Shown here: positions 23,879-31,240 of the stretch, one piece after another
Layout of the letters: every line of letters starts with the position of its first letter
Position numbering within the stretch: position 1 is the first letter of the stretch
Assembly: GCA_003500135.1 (NCBI GenBank)
Contig: DNTA01000187.1
Location: 859-40,887, forward strand
Direction: 5' to 3'
Length of the DNA: 40,029 nucleotides
DNA from: Cytophagales bacterium
GTDB lineage: Bacteria; Bacteroidota; Bacteroidia; Cytophagales; Cyclobacteriaceae
Translations under genes and position numbers: made by a program
The notes under the pieces: model-generated
What the model saw: only the letters and a program-made list of their open reading frames with translations
What the model was told of the DNA's origin: nothing
Database searches by the model: none

Positions 23879-24367
23879 TTATGGTTTACGTATTTTATCC
23901 ACGGTATTAAACAAGGCCTGCTCATCAAACTGTTTTTCATAGAAGTATGTTTTCTTATCCCTGCAATTGACCATCAGGGTAGCCGGTATTGCCCCTGACC
24001 AATTTGGATGTACCTTGCTAATAAATGCATTGAAATCTGTTTCGTCTACCAGTACTACACGCTGTGTCATGTTTTTCTTTTTGACAAAAGGCTTAACCCT
24101 GTTTTCAAGTTGCTCGACCATATCCATGCTAACAAAAACGACCTCTACATCATTATATTTTTTATCAAGGTCTAAAAAATGTGGAAGCTCCATTATGCAT
24201 GGCTTGCACCAGGTGGCCCAAAAATTATACACGATTATCTTTTCGCCATCTTCGCATTGATCGATCATATTAAGAAGTTGTGGATATTTGATCACCTCCA
24301 CCTCCTGGGCATTTAGTATGATGGAACATCTTGTATAAATTAGAAATATAAGTACGAGTCGTTTCAT
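23879..24367 (-). CDS. TlpA-like thiol-disulfide oxidoreductase
   Basis: 162 aa from ATG 24367 (MKRLVLIFLIY); the frame stays open to 24412, but this start gives a clean signal peptide ending NAQ. Thioredoxin active site VYNFWATWCKPCIMELPHF with Cys54 and Cys57, cis-Pro near SGAIPATLMV. Typical exported TlpA/ResA group, reducing disulfides in the envelope, for example on cytochrome c or on its neighbour. Forms an operon with the redoxin gene downstream. Its promoter must lie next to the DnaA-box region. Confidence 0.88.
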   Translation of the reverse strand: MKRLVLIFLIYTRCSIILNAQEVEVIKYPQLLNMIDQCEDGEKIIVYNFWATWCKPCIMELPHFLDLDKKYNDVEVVFVSMDMVEQLENRVKPFVKKKNMTQRVVLVDETDFNAFISKVHPNWSGAIPATLMVNCRDKKTYFYEKQFDEQALFNTVDKIRKP

Positions 24368-24604
24368 ATATACGTGCATTTTTGTATCCCGAATACATTT
24401 GGGGTTAATCAAATATCGAAAAAATGTGGAATTATTGTATATTTTTAAATCAACTGAATCGCTTCGTATTAATGATTAAAAATTGTAAAAGTAGTCGAAT
24501 ATTTTACACCTGTGAAGAGCTGATCCGGATAAATTTTATTCGCCACTGTTAATATCCACTTAAAAATTAGATAATTATTAAATGTCAAATTAAATAATCA
24601 GTTT

Positions 24605-24633
24605 TTATCCACATTTATCCACACTTATCCACA
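24605..24633 (+). repeat. Three DnaA boxes in exact 10-bp register
   Basis: TTATCCACA occurs at 24605-24613, 24615-24623 and 24625-24633, each separated by a single base, so all lie on one face of the helix. This is the high-affinity form of the box. A fourth copy in the opposite direction is at 24703-24711. Confidence 0.85.
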
Positions 24634-24646
24634 CAAGAAACTGTTT

Positions 24647-24693
24647 TTTACATAAGTTGTTGTTTTTCAGATACTTATGTGGGCTTATGTAAA
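24647..24693. repeat. Inverted repeat inside the DnaA-box region
   Basis: TTTACATAAG (24647-24656) and CTTATGTAAA (24684-24693) are perfect inverted copies. A further CTTATGT sits at 24674-24680, making a direct repeat with the right arm (period 10). The same 10-base spacing as in the DnaA boxes suggests ordered protein binding. Confidence 0.55.
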
Positions 24694-24838
24694 TTCAAAC
24701 TTTGTGGATAAAGTTTACGAAAACGGCGATTCCTTAAAAATCAAGTTTTATTAAAAATATTTATCCCCATATCCCTCGCTTATGTTATGAGAATATTATC
24801 ATATGCCACAGATTTTTAAACGGTGAAAATTGTCGTTG

Positions 24839-26608
24839 CTAATCCAACTTAAATTGCAGTAATTTTGATCGGTAGGTGTTAAAAATTCTTGATTTGGAAA
24901 CAAAACCGGCATATTGTCCATTTTGAATGACTGGCAGGTTCCAGGCTCCGGTTTTTTCGAACTTACTCATTACCTCGCGCATTGACTCTCCCACATAAAT
25001 TTCTGCCGGAGCTTTATGCATAATTGAGGCTATTGTAATCTGATCATACTTGTCACTGTCGAACATAATATCCCGGATATCATCCAGTGTAATGATGCCT
25101 TGAAATTTATTTTCTGAATCAACAACCGGAAAAATATTTCTTTTGGATTTTCTTACCAATTTGATCAAATCCGACATCGTCTTATCAGGCTCAATCGTCA
25201 TCAGATCTTTTTCAATGATCTTATTGATCTTAATCTGATCAAGTAATTGCTTATCCTGATCGTGCGGGCTATATTGATTTCGTTCGATAAGCTTTTTTGT
25301 ATAAAATGAGTATTTTTCAAAATATGAAGTGGTCATCGTTGATATGGCGGAAACAATCATCAATGGTACAAACAGCGTATATCCACCGGTTATTTCGGCA
25401 ATAAGAAATATTCCTGTTAAGGGTGCACTCAATACTCCACTCATAATCCCGCACATGCCTACAAGCGCAAAATTGCTTATGCTTAGTTCAGGGCCGGCCG
25501 GAATATAATTGGCTATTGAAGCGAATAGCGCTCCCAGTATGGCGCCTAAAAATAAGGAAGGAGCGAAAATCCCTCCGCTTCCCCCGGAGCCAATTGTTAA
25601 GGCAGTAGCGACGGGTTTTATCAATAATATGCCAAATAAAAAAGCCCATAGAATAAAGAGGTAGCTATTTTCCAGTGAGAAAAATCCGGTGTTTAGAAAC
25701 ACTTCATGGGAAGAATTTAGAAGTTGCTTAATCGTGCCGTATCCTTCGCCATAAATGGGTGGGAAAATAAAAACCACGAGAGCGAGCATTAGGCCGCCGA
25801 TCGTACCACGAAGCAGGTAATTTTTAACCTTCTTTATCTTATATTCTACGTAATAATTAACCCGGATAAAATATATGGACAATAAGCCACTGAAAATGCC
25901 TAATAATATGAAATACGGCGTTTCTGCGGCATAGAACGATTCAGTTAACTCAAATGAAAACAGAACGTCACTTCCCGAAAGGGTAAGTGAAACCAGTGAA
26001 CCACACACTGCTGCTATCAGCAAAGGTATAAAAGTAGCAAAACTGGCGCCCGCAAGTATCACTTCAGAGCTAAAAATAACCCCACTTATTGGCGAATTAA
26101 ATATACCTGAAATAGCACCTGCTGCACCGCACCCGATAAGTATGGTTCGTCGCTTGTAATCGAGGTGCATTACTTTGCCAAAGTTTGATCCTATAGCCGA
26201 ACCTGTCACGACGATTGGCGCCTCTAGTCCTACAGAGCCACCAAAGCCGACCGTAAACAAACTGGTAAGCCACCGGCTGTAAGTACGGCTACGCAGCATT
26301 TTGCTTGATTTTTGTGCAATTGAAAGCAATACATCTGATACACCGTGCCCGAGACGATCCTTCCACCAATACCGTGAAATTAAAACAGTAAGCAAAATAC
26401 CAATCAACGGATAAAAGAGTTTTAACCCTTTCATATGTATGCCTTCCTGCAAAAGATGCTGAATGAAGTGGACAGACTCCTTGAGGGAAACAGCTGCCAA
26501 CCCTGCCAAAGTACCTACTATTGCACTGAGTATAAGGGTGAAGTCGTTGTTATTGATGTGCTTGATGCGCCAAACTAAAAATCGATGTAACCACCGCGGA
26601 TTTGACAT
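24839..26608 (-). CDS. ClC family chloride channel/antiporter with C-terminal CBS pair
   Basis: 589 aa from ATG 26608 (MSNPRWLHRFL). ClC core with about ten membrane segments: GHGVSDVLLSI, FGGSVGLEAPIVVTGSAIG containing the gating Glu129, IFNSPISGVIFSSEV with Glu182 in the place of the proton-pathway Glu, and GSGGSGGIFAPSLFLGAILG. Presence of both Glu residues suggests an H+/Cl- exchanger rather than a passive channel (inference). From ~465 two CBS domains follow (MTIEPDKTMSDLI; SIMHKAPAEIYVGESMREVM), which usually bind adenine nucleotides. TAAATTTG at 26621-26614 on the minus strand resembles a -7 element but lies very near the start codon. Confidence 0.93.
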   Translation of the reverse strand: MSNPRWLHRFLVWRIKHINNNDFTLILSAIVGTLAGLAAVSLKESVHFIQHLLQEGIHMKGLKLFYPLIGILLTVLISRYWWKDRLGHGVSDVLLSIAQKSSKMLRSRTYSRWLTSLFTVGFGGSVGLEAPIVVTGSAIGSNFGKVMHLDYKRRTILIGCGAAGAISGIFNSPISGVIFSSEVILAGASFATFIPLLIAAVCGSLVSLTLSGSDVLFSFELTESFYAAETPYFILLGIFSGLLSIYFIRVNYYVEYKIKKVKNYLLRGTIGGLMLALVVFIFPPIYGEGYGTIKQLLNSSHEVFLNTGFFSLENSYLFILWAFLFGILLIKPVATALTIGSGGSGGIFAPSLFLGAILGALFASIANYIPAGPELSISNFALVGMCGIMSGVLSAPLTGIFLIAEITGGYTLFVPLMIVSAISTMTTSYFEKYSFYTKKLIERNQYSPHDQDKQLLDQIKINKIIEKDLMTIEPDKTMSDLIKLVRKSKRNIFPVVDSENKFQGIITLDDIRDIMFDSDKYDQITIASIMHKAPAEIYVGESMREVMSKFEKTGAWNLPVIQNGQYAGFVSKSRIFNTYRSKLLQFKLD

Positions 26609-26797
26609 GTGCGCAAATTTACTACAATTGATCAATTATATACTTAATATTGAGCCATTAACGATCACTAATATGTATATGTGGTTAAAAGGGGCATTTA
26701 GGGGAATAAAACGCATGTTTTTAAAGATTAACATTTGTTTAAATTACAGCTATTCATCCTGCTGCATTTTTATTAATTTTCCAACAAATAATTTTAT

Positions 26798-27745
26798 ATG
26801 ACAAACAAGATCTGTAATCTCTTCGATATCCAATATCCTATAATTCAGGCCGGTATGGTATGGTGCAGCGGTTGGGAGTTGGCTTCTGCCGTAAGCAATG
26901 CCGGAGGGCTGGGACTAATAGGCTCAGGGTCTATGTACCCTGAAGTACTTCGTACCCATATTCAGAAATGTAAAAATGCGACCAATAAGCCTTTTGGTGT
27001 TAATGTACCCTTGCTTTATCCTGACATTGATAAACACATGAAGATCATAATTGAAGAAGGGGTTAAAATTGTATTTACCTCGGCAGGGAATCCGAAAACC
27101 TGGACTAAACATTTACAAGACCACGGTGTAAAAGTAGTTCATGTGGTATCGAATGTGAAGTTTGCCAGAAAATCGGCCGAAGCAGGAGTTGATGCGGTAG
27201 TCGCGGAAGGATTTGAAGCCGGAGGGCACAACGGAAGAGAAGAAACTACCACATTTTGTCTGATCCCTATGGTTAGGGAAGCTATTGAACTACCTTTAAT
27301 TGCTGCAGGCGGAGTCGGTTCCGGACGTGCAATGCTGGGGGCCATGGCTTTGGGAGCTGATGGCGTACAAATTGGGACCAGATTTGCTGCAAGTATGGAA
27401 TCTTCAGGTCATGATAATTTTAAAAATTTAATAGTCAACTCCAATGAGGGCGATACCGAACTGGTAATGAAAAACCTCACTCCGGTGCGTTTGTTGAAAA
27501 ATTCATTTTATAGCCAGGTAAAAGAAGCTGAACTTAAGGGTGCCACAAAAGAAGCATTGATCAAAATATTGGGTAAAGGGCGTGCTAAAAAGGGCATGTT
27601 CGAAGGTAACCTCGACGATGGTGAACTAGAGATAGGTCAGATATCGGCTCAGATAAAGGAGATCAAACCCGCCGGTGAAATTCTGAACGAAATATGGCGC
27701 GAATACGTGAATACCAAAGAAGCACTTTGTAATAGTACGATATGA
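26798..27745 (+). CDS. Nitronate monooxygenase / FabK-like FMN enzyme
   Basis: 315 aa TIM-barrel flavoprotein. Start of barrel IQYPIIQAGMVWCSGWELAS and AGGLGLIGSGSM; VVAEGFEAGGHNGR has the conserved His144; phosphate-binding LIAAGGVGSGRAMLGAMALG and VQIGTRFAAS follow. The same motifs occur in nitronate monooxygenases (oxidative denitrification of nitroalkanes) and in FabK (enoyl-ACP reductase II of fatty acid synthesis), and sequence reading alone does not separate the two. The AEGFEAGGHNG form is at least as close to FabK. Its stop overlaps the start of the VOC gene. Confidence 0.85.
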   Translation: MTNKICNLFDIQYPIIQAGMVWCSGWELASAVSNAGGLGLIGSGSMYPEVLRTHIQKCKNATNKPFGVNVPLLYPDIDKHMKIIIEEGVKIVFTSAGNPKTWTKHLQDHGVKVVHVVSNVKFARKSAEAGVDAVVAEGFEAGGHNGREETTTFCLIPMVREAIELPLIAAGGVGSGRAMLGAMALGADGVQIGTRFAASMESSGHDNFKNLIVNSNEGDTELVMKNLTPVRLLKNSFYSQVKEAELKGATKEALIKILGKGRAKKGMFEGNLDDGELEIGQISAQIKEIKPAGEILNEIWREYVNTKEALCNSTI

Positions 27746-28125
27746 TGCAACTCAAAGAAAGTTGTTTGTATGTAAATGATCTCGCTCAAATCAGGCACTT
27801 CTATCACGACATACTAGAGTTACCCGTATTTAGTGAAGTGGTTGGTCGCCACGTATTTTTCCGGGCAGGAAGCGTAGTATTTCTTTGTTTTAACCCCGAA
27901 ATGACAAAAAACGAAACTACCCTGCCCCCACATCATGCTAACGGTAAACAGCATGTCGCTTTTGAAGTACCGGTAGAGGAATACGATAACTGGAAGGAGA
28001 AAATCAAAAAGGCAGATGTAAAAATCACCTATGAACACAAATGGCGCGAGGGGATGTTTTCTTTTTATTTCAATGATCCTGAAGAAAATGTGGTAGAAAT
28101 TGTAATGGAAGGATTATGGGGATAA
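27742..28125 (+). CDS. VOC (glyoxalase-fold) family protein
   Basis: 127 aa, cytoplasmic. One vicinal-oxygen-chelate domain: LYVNDLAQIRHFYHDILELP, KQHVAFEVPVEEYDNWKEKI and the end FYFNDPEENVVEIVMEG, with His (QHVAF) and Glu (VVEIV) in metal-ligand positions. Starts with ATGATG overlapping the stop of the flavoenzyme gene, so the pair is translationally coupled and may act on one pathway. Substrate unknown. Its 3' end overlaps the convergent gene by 61 bases. Confidence 0.87.
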   Translation: MMQLKESCLYVNDLAQIRHFYHDILELPVFSEVVGRHVFFRAGSVVFLCFNPEMTKNETTLPPHHANGKQHVAFEVPVEEYDNWKEKIKKADVKITYEHKWREGMFSFYFNDPEENVVEIVMEGLWG

Positions 28126-28760
28126 TCACTTTTTAAATCATTAAAATACCTGTTGAAATGACTGGCGCTGCCTTCGTTAATAAATCTTTCCTCAGTAACG
28201 AATACATGGAAAAAACGTGCAAAATCTACACCGTAGGGGTAGTTTTGATAGTATAAGTAGTTTTCACCAGCATCAAACGGTTCTTTTAAATACGATACAT
28301 ACCTGGCGGTGTATTGAAGTAGAGGCACAGTATATTCGTAAAAATTGTTGGGTATTTCCTCTTTATCTTCCCGGAAGCCTTCACTAACCCTGTCAAGGTT
28401 ATAAAACTCTATTGCCGGTAAAACTGTGTACTTTTCTGCCAATTGAATTTCGATGTAATCCTTTTTGCTTTCTTTCCATTGTTCGACGGATATTGAATAC
28501 TTCTCGTACCCTATATGTGAAAAAGTAAGGCTATCCGAAAGTTCGGCCAACAGTACAAACTCTCCGGTCAGGTTCGTTACGGAAGCAATATGACCGTCTT
28601 TGATGATATGAACATTGGATATAGGCTCCAGAGTAACTGCATCCAGTACTTTTCCGTACAACCGAAAATCGGGATTATACTGAGCCGTAATTGTGGTATT
28701 AGCAACAAATATTTGTACAATTACGGTATTAATGAATATTTTTAGTTTTCTATTCATCAT
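28065..28760 (-). CDS. Exported CarboxypepD_reg-like domain protein
   Basis: 231 aa. Signal peptide MMNRKLKIFINTVIVQIFVA to about ITAQ. Residues ~33-110 are a carboxypeptidase regulatory-like beta-sandwich: LYGKVLDAVTLEPISNVHII, then NLTGEFVL and SLTFSHIGYEKYSI, the motif seen at the N-terminus of TonB-dependent SusC-like receptors and on many small Bacteroidota surface proteins. The rest (EEIPNNFYEYTVPLLQYTAR etc.) is unfamiliar. The last ~20 codons overlap the end of the VOC gene on the other strand. ATG 28760 and 28757 are equivalent starts. Function unknown. Confidence 0.78.
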   Translation of the reverse strand: MMNRKLKIFINTVIVQIFVANTTITAQYNPDFRLYGKVLDAVTLEPISNVHIIKDGHIASVTNLTGEFVLLAELSDSLTFSHIGYEKYSISVEQWKESKKDYIEIQLAEKYTVLPAIEFYNLDRVSEGFREDKEEIPNNFYEYTVPLLQYTARYVSYLKEPFDAGENYLYYQNYPYGVDFARFFHVFVTEERFINEGSASHFNRYFNDLKSDYPHNPSITISTTFSSGSLK

Positions 28761-28810
28761 CTACAATAAGTATACGTAGATTTAAGAAATAAGCTGTTAT
28801 AGCGTTAAAA

Positions 28811-29359
28811 ATGAATAAACGACAGATTGTACAAAAAACCATAGGTATAGTAATTCTTGTAGGGATTGTTTTGCTCATTGGGTTTGCAGCATTGCGCATG
28901 TATACCAAATCTTTTAGCCCGGAAGCCATTTCCACCTATCAGAATGAAAACATTTCTATTGAAGTGAAATATTGCCAGCCCCATAAAAAAGGAAGGGTAA
29001 TATTTGGAAATCTGGTTTCTTATGGAGAAATCTGGAGAACAGGAGCGAACGAAGCCACTGTGGTCAAATTCAGTGACGATGTACTAATAAATGACAAAGT
29101 ACTAAATGCCGGCAAATACAGCCTGTTCACCATACCCGATAAAAACAATTGGACCGTGATATTCAATGAACAGACAGGGCAATGGGGCACAATGTATAAA
29201 GAAAAAAGAGATATACTTCGGGTAGATGTATCCCCCGAACATAGCAAAGAAGTTCAGGAAGTTTTTACCATTGATCTGACAGGAGAGGATCAAAATGTGA
29301 CCATGACGCTACATTGGGATAAAACCCGCGTTTCCATTCCTATCGAGGTACTGCAATAG
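28811..29359 (+). CDS. DUF2911 domain protein, membrane-anchored
   Basis: 182 aa. N-terminal membrane segment TIGIVILVGIVLLIGFAALR (about 10-29), an uncleaved anchor or signal. The rest is DUF2911: YCQPHKKGRVIFGNLVSYGE, IWRTGANEATVVKFSDDV, GKYSLFTIPDKNNWTVIFN and QWGTMYKEKRDILRV, all near-perfect family signatures. The domain is common in exported proteins of this phylum and has no assigned function. Divergent from the CarboxypepD_reg-like gene with 50 bases between starts. Confidence 0.9.
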   Translation: MNKRQIVQKTIGIVILVGIVLLIGFAALRMYTKSFSPEAISTYQNENISIEVKYCQPHKKGRVIFGNLVSYGEIWRTGANEATVVKFSDDVLINDKVLNAGKYSLFTIPDKNNWTVIFNEQTGQWGTMYKEKRDILRVDVSPEHSKEVQEVFTIDLTGEDQNVTMTLHWDKTRVSIPIEVLQ

Positions 29360-29454
29360 TTTCCGGAAATTAACTATTGAAGACTTACCAGGTATCGAAT
29401 CAACTTTATTGGTAAATCAGACCCAATAGAACCATTGGCCTGCATTTTTTCGAA

Positions 29455-30474
29455 TCAGCCCGGAAATCTGCGTTCAACTACTTCAATAAATTCACCCACT
29501 TCTTCGCTGCCCTCATCCCAGTTTTTTCCTTCAATGCAGTTAACCCTCACAAAATTGATCGCCTCCTGCCGGTTTTGACAACTGTCAAGCATGTTGATTG
29601 TAGAATCAAAAGCCTCTTCGTCATTATCAAATAGTTCTCTGACAAACATAAATCTTTGATTGATAGAAATATTACGCTTGAGAGAGCTTACAGTTGATTT
29701 TTTCAACTTATCGTTTATAGAGTCAGGTTTTTCCTTTTCCCCTGCGAATTTTTCATGCACGCTTTTTTGTACATAAGGTTCATCGTCATCGTCAAATTCC
29801 CTCTCTTTATCATCACTTTCCTCGGGGGTGCTTTCCGCACTTTCATAATAAATACTTTCCTGTGACAGAGGCACACTTTTGCTGAATTCTTTTAAAAAAG
29901 GCTCAAATTCTTCGGGAGCCCCCTGACTGGATTCACAAACTTCATTAAATACCCGAAATGCATCTTCAGTAAACAATACATCCACCCCGTCATTTTCCAG
30001 TCTGTTTACATATGAGTCGATCAGGTGACGGTTTACTTTTATATATCGACTCATTTCTTTTAAAAATGATAAATGAATCCTACTATTTTCAGCGTCGTTG
30101 ATTTGCCTTATATAATACTCATATGGAGAGAATATCAATAAAATGGCTTCGGTAACAGCTTTCTCCAGAATAGGTTGAAGATCGGAACGGCTAATTGCAA
30201 TGTGATTAGAAAGAACATTCATCAGTTTACCCAATACCTTTTGCACTTCAGGTGAATCATAATCAAAATATGGGCTTTTTATTTTATCCACCTCTTTTTG
30301 CCACTGCAGAAATACGGTTCGCACCATAAACAGGTTCACCTGCTTTACAGGAGTCATTTCCAAAAGCTCCTTTCCATTCACTTTATCCCGATTGGCAAAA
30401 AAATCATTACATACGACTTCAGCATACTTTTGGCTGTAACGTTGTATTTCCTGAAAGTTTATATTGCTTTCCAT
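29455..30474 (-). CDS. Conserved hypothetical protein with acidic centre
   Basis: 339 aa, no signal peptide or membrane segment. Residues 1-~185 form a helical domain (LEMTPVKQVNLFMVRTVFLQ; SPYEYYIRQINDAENS). Residues ~205-250 are acidic and low in complexity (STPEESDDKEREFDDDDEP), probably a disordered linker. The C-terminal ~75 residues (SSLKRNISINQRFMFVRELF, then DSTINMLDSC and ending in VERRFPG) resemble a short domain I remember from many Bacteroidota hypothetical proteins that end in W-x(n)-EF-x-RRF. The two-domain layout with a linker suggests a scaffold or adaptor. A good promoter precedes it. Function unknown. Confidence 0.75.
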   Translation of the reverse strand: MESNINFQEIQRYSQKYAEVVCNDFFANRDKVNGKELLEMTPVKQVNLFMVRTVFLQWQKEVDKIKSPYFDYDSPEVQKVLGKLMNVLSNHIAISRSDLQPILEKAVTEAILLIFSPYEYYIRQINDAENSRIHLSFLKEMSRYIKVNRHLIDSYVNRLENDGVDVLFTEDAFRVFNEVCESSQGAPEEFEPFLKEFSKSVPLSQESIYYESAESTPEESDDKEREFDDDDEPYVQKSVHEKFAGEKEKPDSINDKLKKSTVSSLKRNISINQRFMFVRELFDNDEEAFDSTINMLDSCQNRQEAINFVRVNCIEGKNWDEGSEEVGEFIEVVERRFPG

Positions 30475-30502
30475 TTGGTTATTTGCAGGTTAATTGTTGA
30501 CC

Positions 30503-30536
30503 CAAACTTACTACAAGCCTGGAACATTATCATCAA
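30503..30536 (-). promoter_or_regulatory. Bacteroidota-type promoter of the acidic hypothetical gene
   Basis: On the minus strand TAAGTTTG (30510-30503) matches TAnnTTTG and TTG (30536-30534) lies 23 bases upstream. Transcription would start about 20 bases before the ATG at 30474. Confidence 0.5.
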
Positions 30537-30640
30537 AAATACTCCCTAAATGGTACGGACTGACAGATAAAATAGTTTTGGACATCATTTGTAAATGAAA
30601 TGCTGTATAATTGCACTTAAACAAGTTTTTTAGCCAATAT

Positions 30641-31240
30641 ATGTTTATTGAGCCACAGGTAGGAGATAATTGAGAAGAAAGACAAGAAGGCCGGGGATGG
30701 ATAGAGGTAATCTGCGGATCAATGTTTTCGGGAAAAACCGAGGAATTGATAAGAAGATTGAACAGGGCCCGAATAGCACGACAAAAAGTTGAGATTTTTA
30801 AACCTGCCATCGACAAGAGATATAGTGAAGAAGAAGTGGTTTCACACAATGCAAATGCCATAAGGTCCACATCAGTGCAGTTTGCGCAAGATATATTACT
30901 TCTTTCAGGTGATTGTCATGTTGTGGGAATTGACGAGGCCCAGTTTATGGATAAAAGCATTGTAGAGATTACCAATAAGCTGGCCAACTCCGGGAAAAGA
31001 ATTATTATAGCCGGGCTGGACATGGACTATCTGGGCAAACCTTTCTCTCCTATGAGCGAATTGATCAGCATTGCCGAATATGTGACCAAAACTCATGCAA
31101 TTTGCATGAAATGTGGAGCTGTGGCGTCCTACAGCTACCGCATATCAGGAGAAAAAGGTCAGGTGGTACTCGGTGAAACGGATCGTTACGAAGCCAGATG
31201 CCGCAAATGCTTTTTTGAAAACTTCGGTAAATCACAATGA
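30641..31240 (+). pseudogene. tdk: Thymidine kinase gene with an in-frame TGA at codon 11
   Basis: The full reading frame from ATG 30641 is MFIEPQVGDN, TGA (30671-30673), [20 protein letters not shown] and onward to 31240, matching class II thymidine kinase start to end. Codon 11 is Arg in the homologues I remember, and CGA to TGA is a single transition. The rest is intact: P-loop [35 protein letters not shown], and two zinc Cys pairs (CMKC, CRKC). The only later ATG (30722) lies inside the P-loop and would drop its first Gly, and there is no GTG or TTG start between. So the enzyme (thymidine to dTMP salvage) is probably lost, unless the stop is read through or is a sequence error. First gene of the tdk-porZ-recO operon. 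Confidence 0.85.

Larger units (their letters stand above)
24413..24838. other. Candidate chromosomal replication origin (oriC)
   Basis: A 426-base gene-free stretch, strongly AT-rich, between the TlpA-like gene and the ClC gene. It holds four perfect DnaA boxes TTATCCACA: three direct copies at 24605, 24615 and 24625 and one inverted at 24703-24711, plus a near match TTATCCCCA at 24761. AT-rich tracts lie on both sides (24560-24600; 24731-24763) and could serve as the unwinding element. A 10-bp inverted repeat TTTACATAAG/CTTATGTAAA (24647-24656, 24684-24693) lies between the boxes. dnaA itself is not in the window; in Bacteroidota the origin is often not beside dnaA. Alternative: a DnaA-titration or DnaA-regulated site. 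Confidence 0.6.

Noticed and set aside
24605..24633. CRISPR-like short repeats
   Set aside because: The units are 9-mers with 1-base spacing that match the DnaA box exactly; there are no spacers or cas genes.
30573..30580. TAGTTTTG as the tdk promoter -7 element
   Set aside because: No TTG lies 17-23 bases upstream, so the element is incomplete.
30671..30673. Selenocysteine insertion at the TGA in tdk
   Set aside because: The position is Arg rather than Cys in the homologues I remember, and no selenocysteine-type hairpin follows the codon.
30511..30870. 119-codon open frame on the minus strand
   Set aside because: Antisense to tdk and its leader; no recognisable features.
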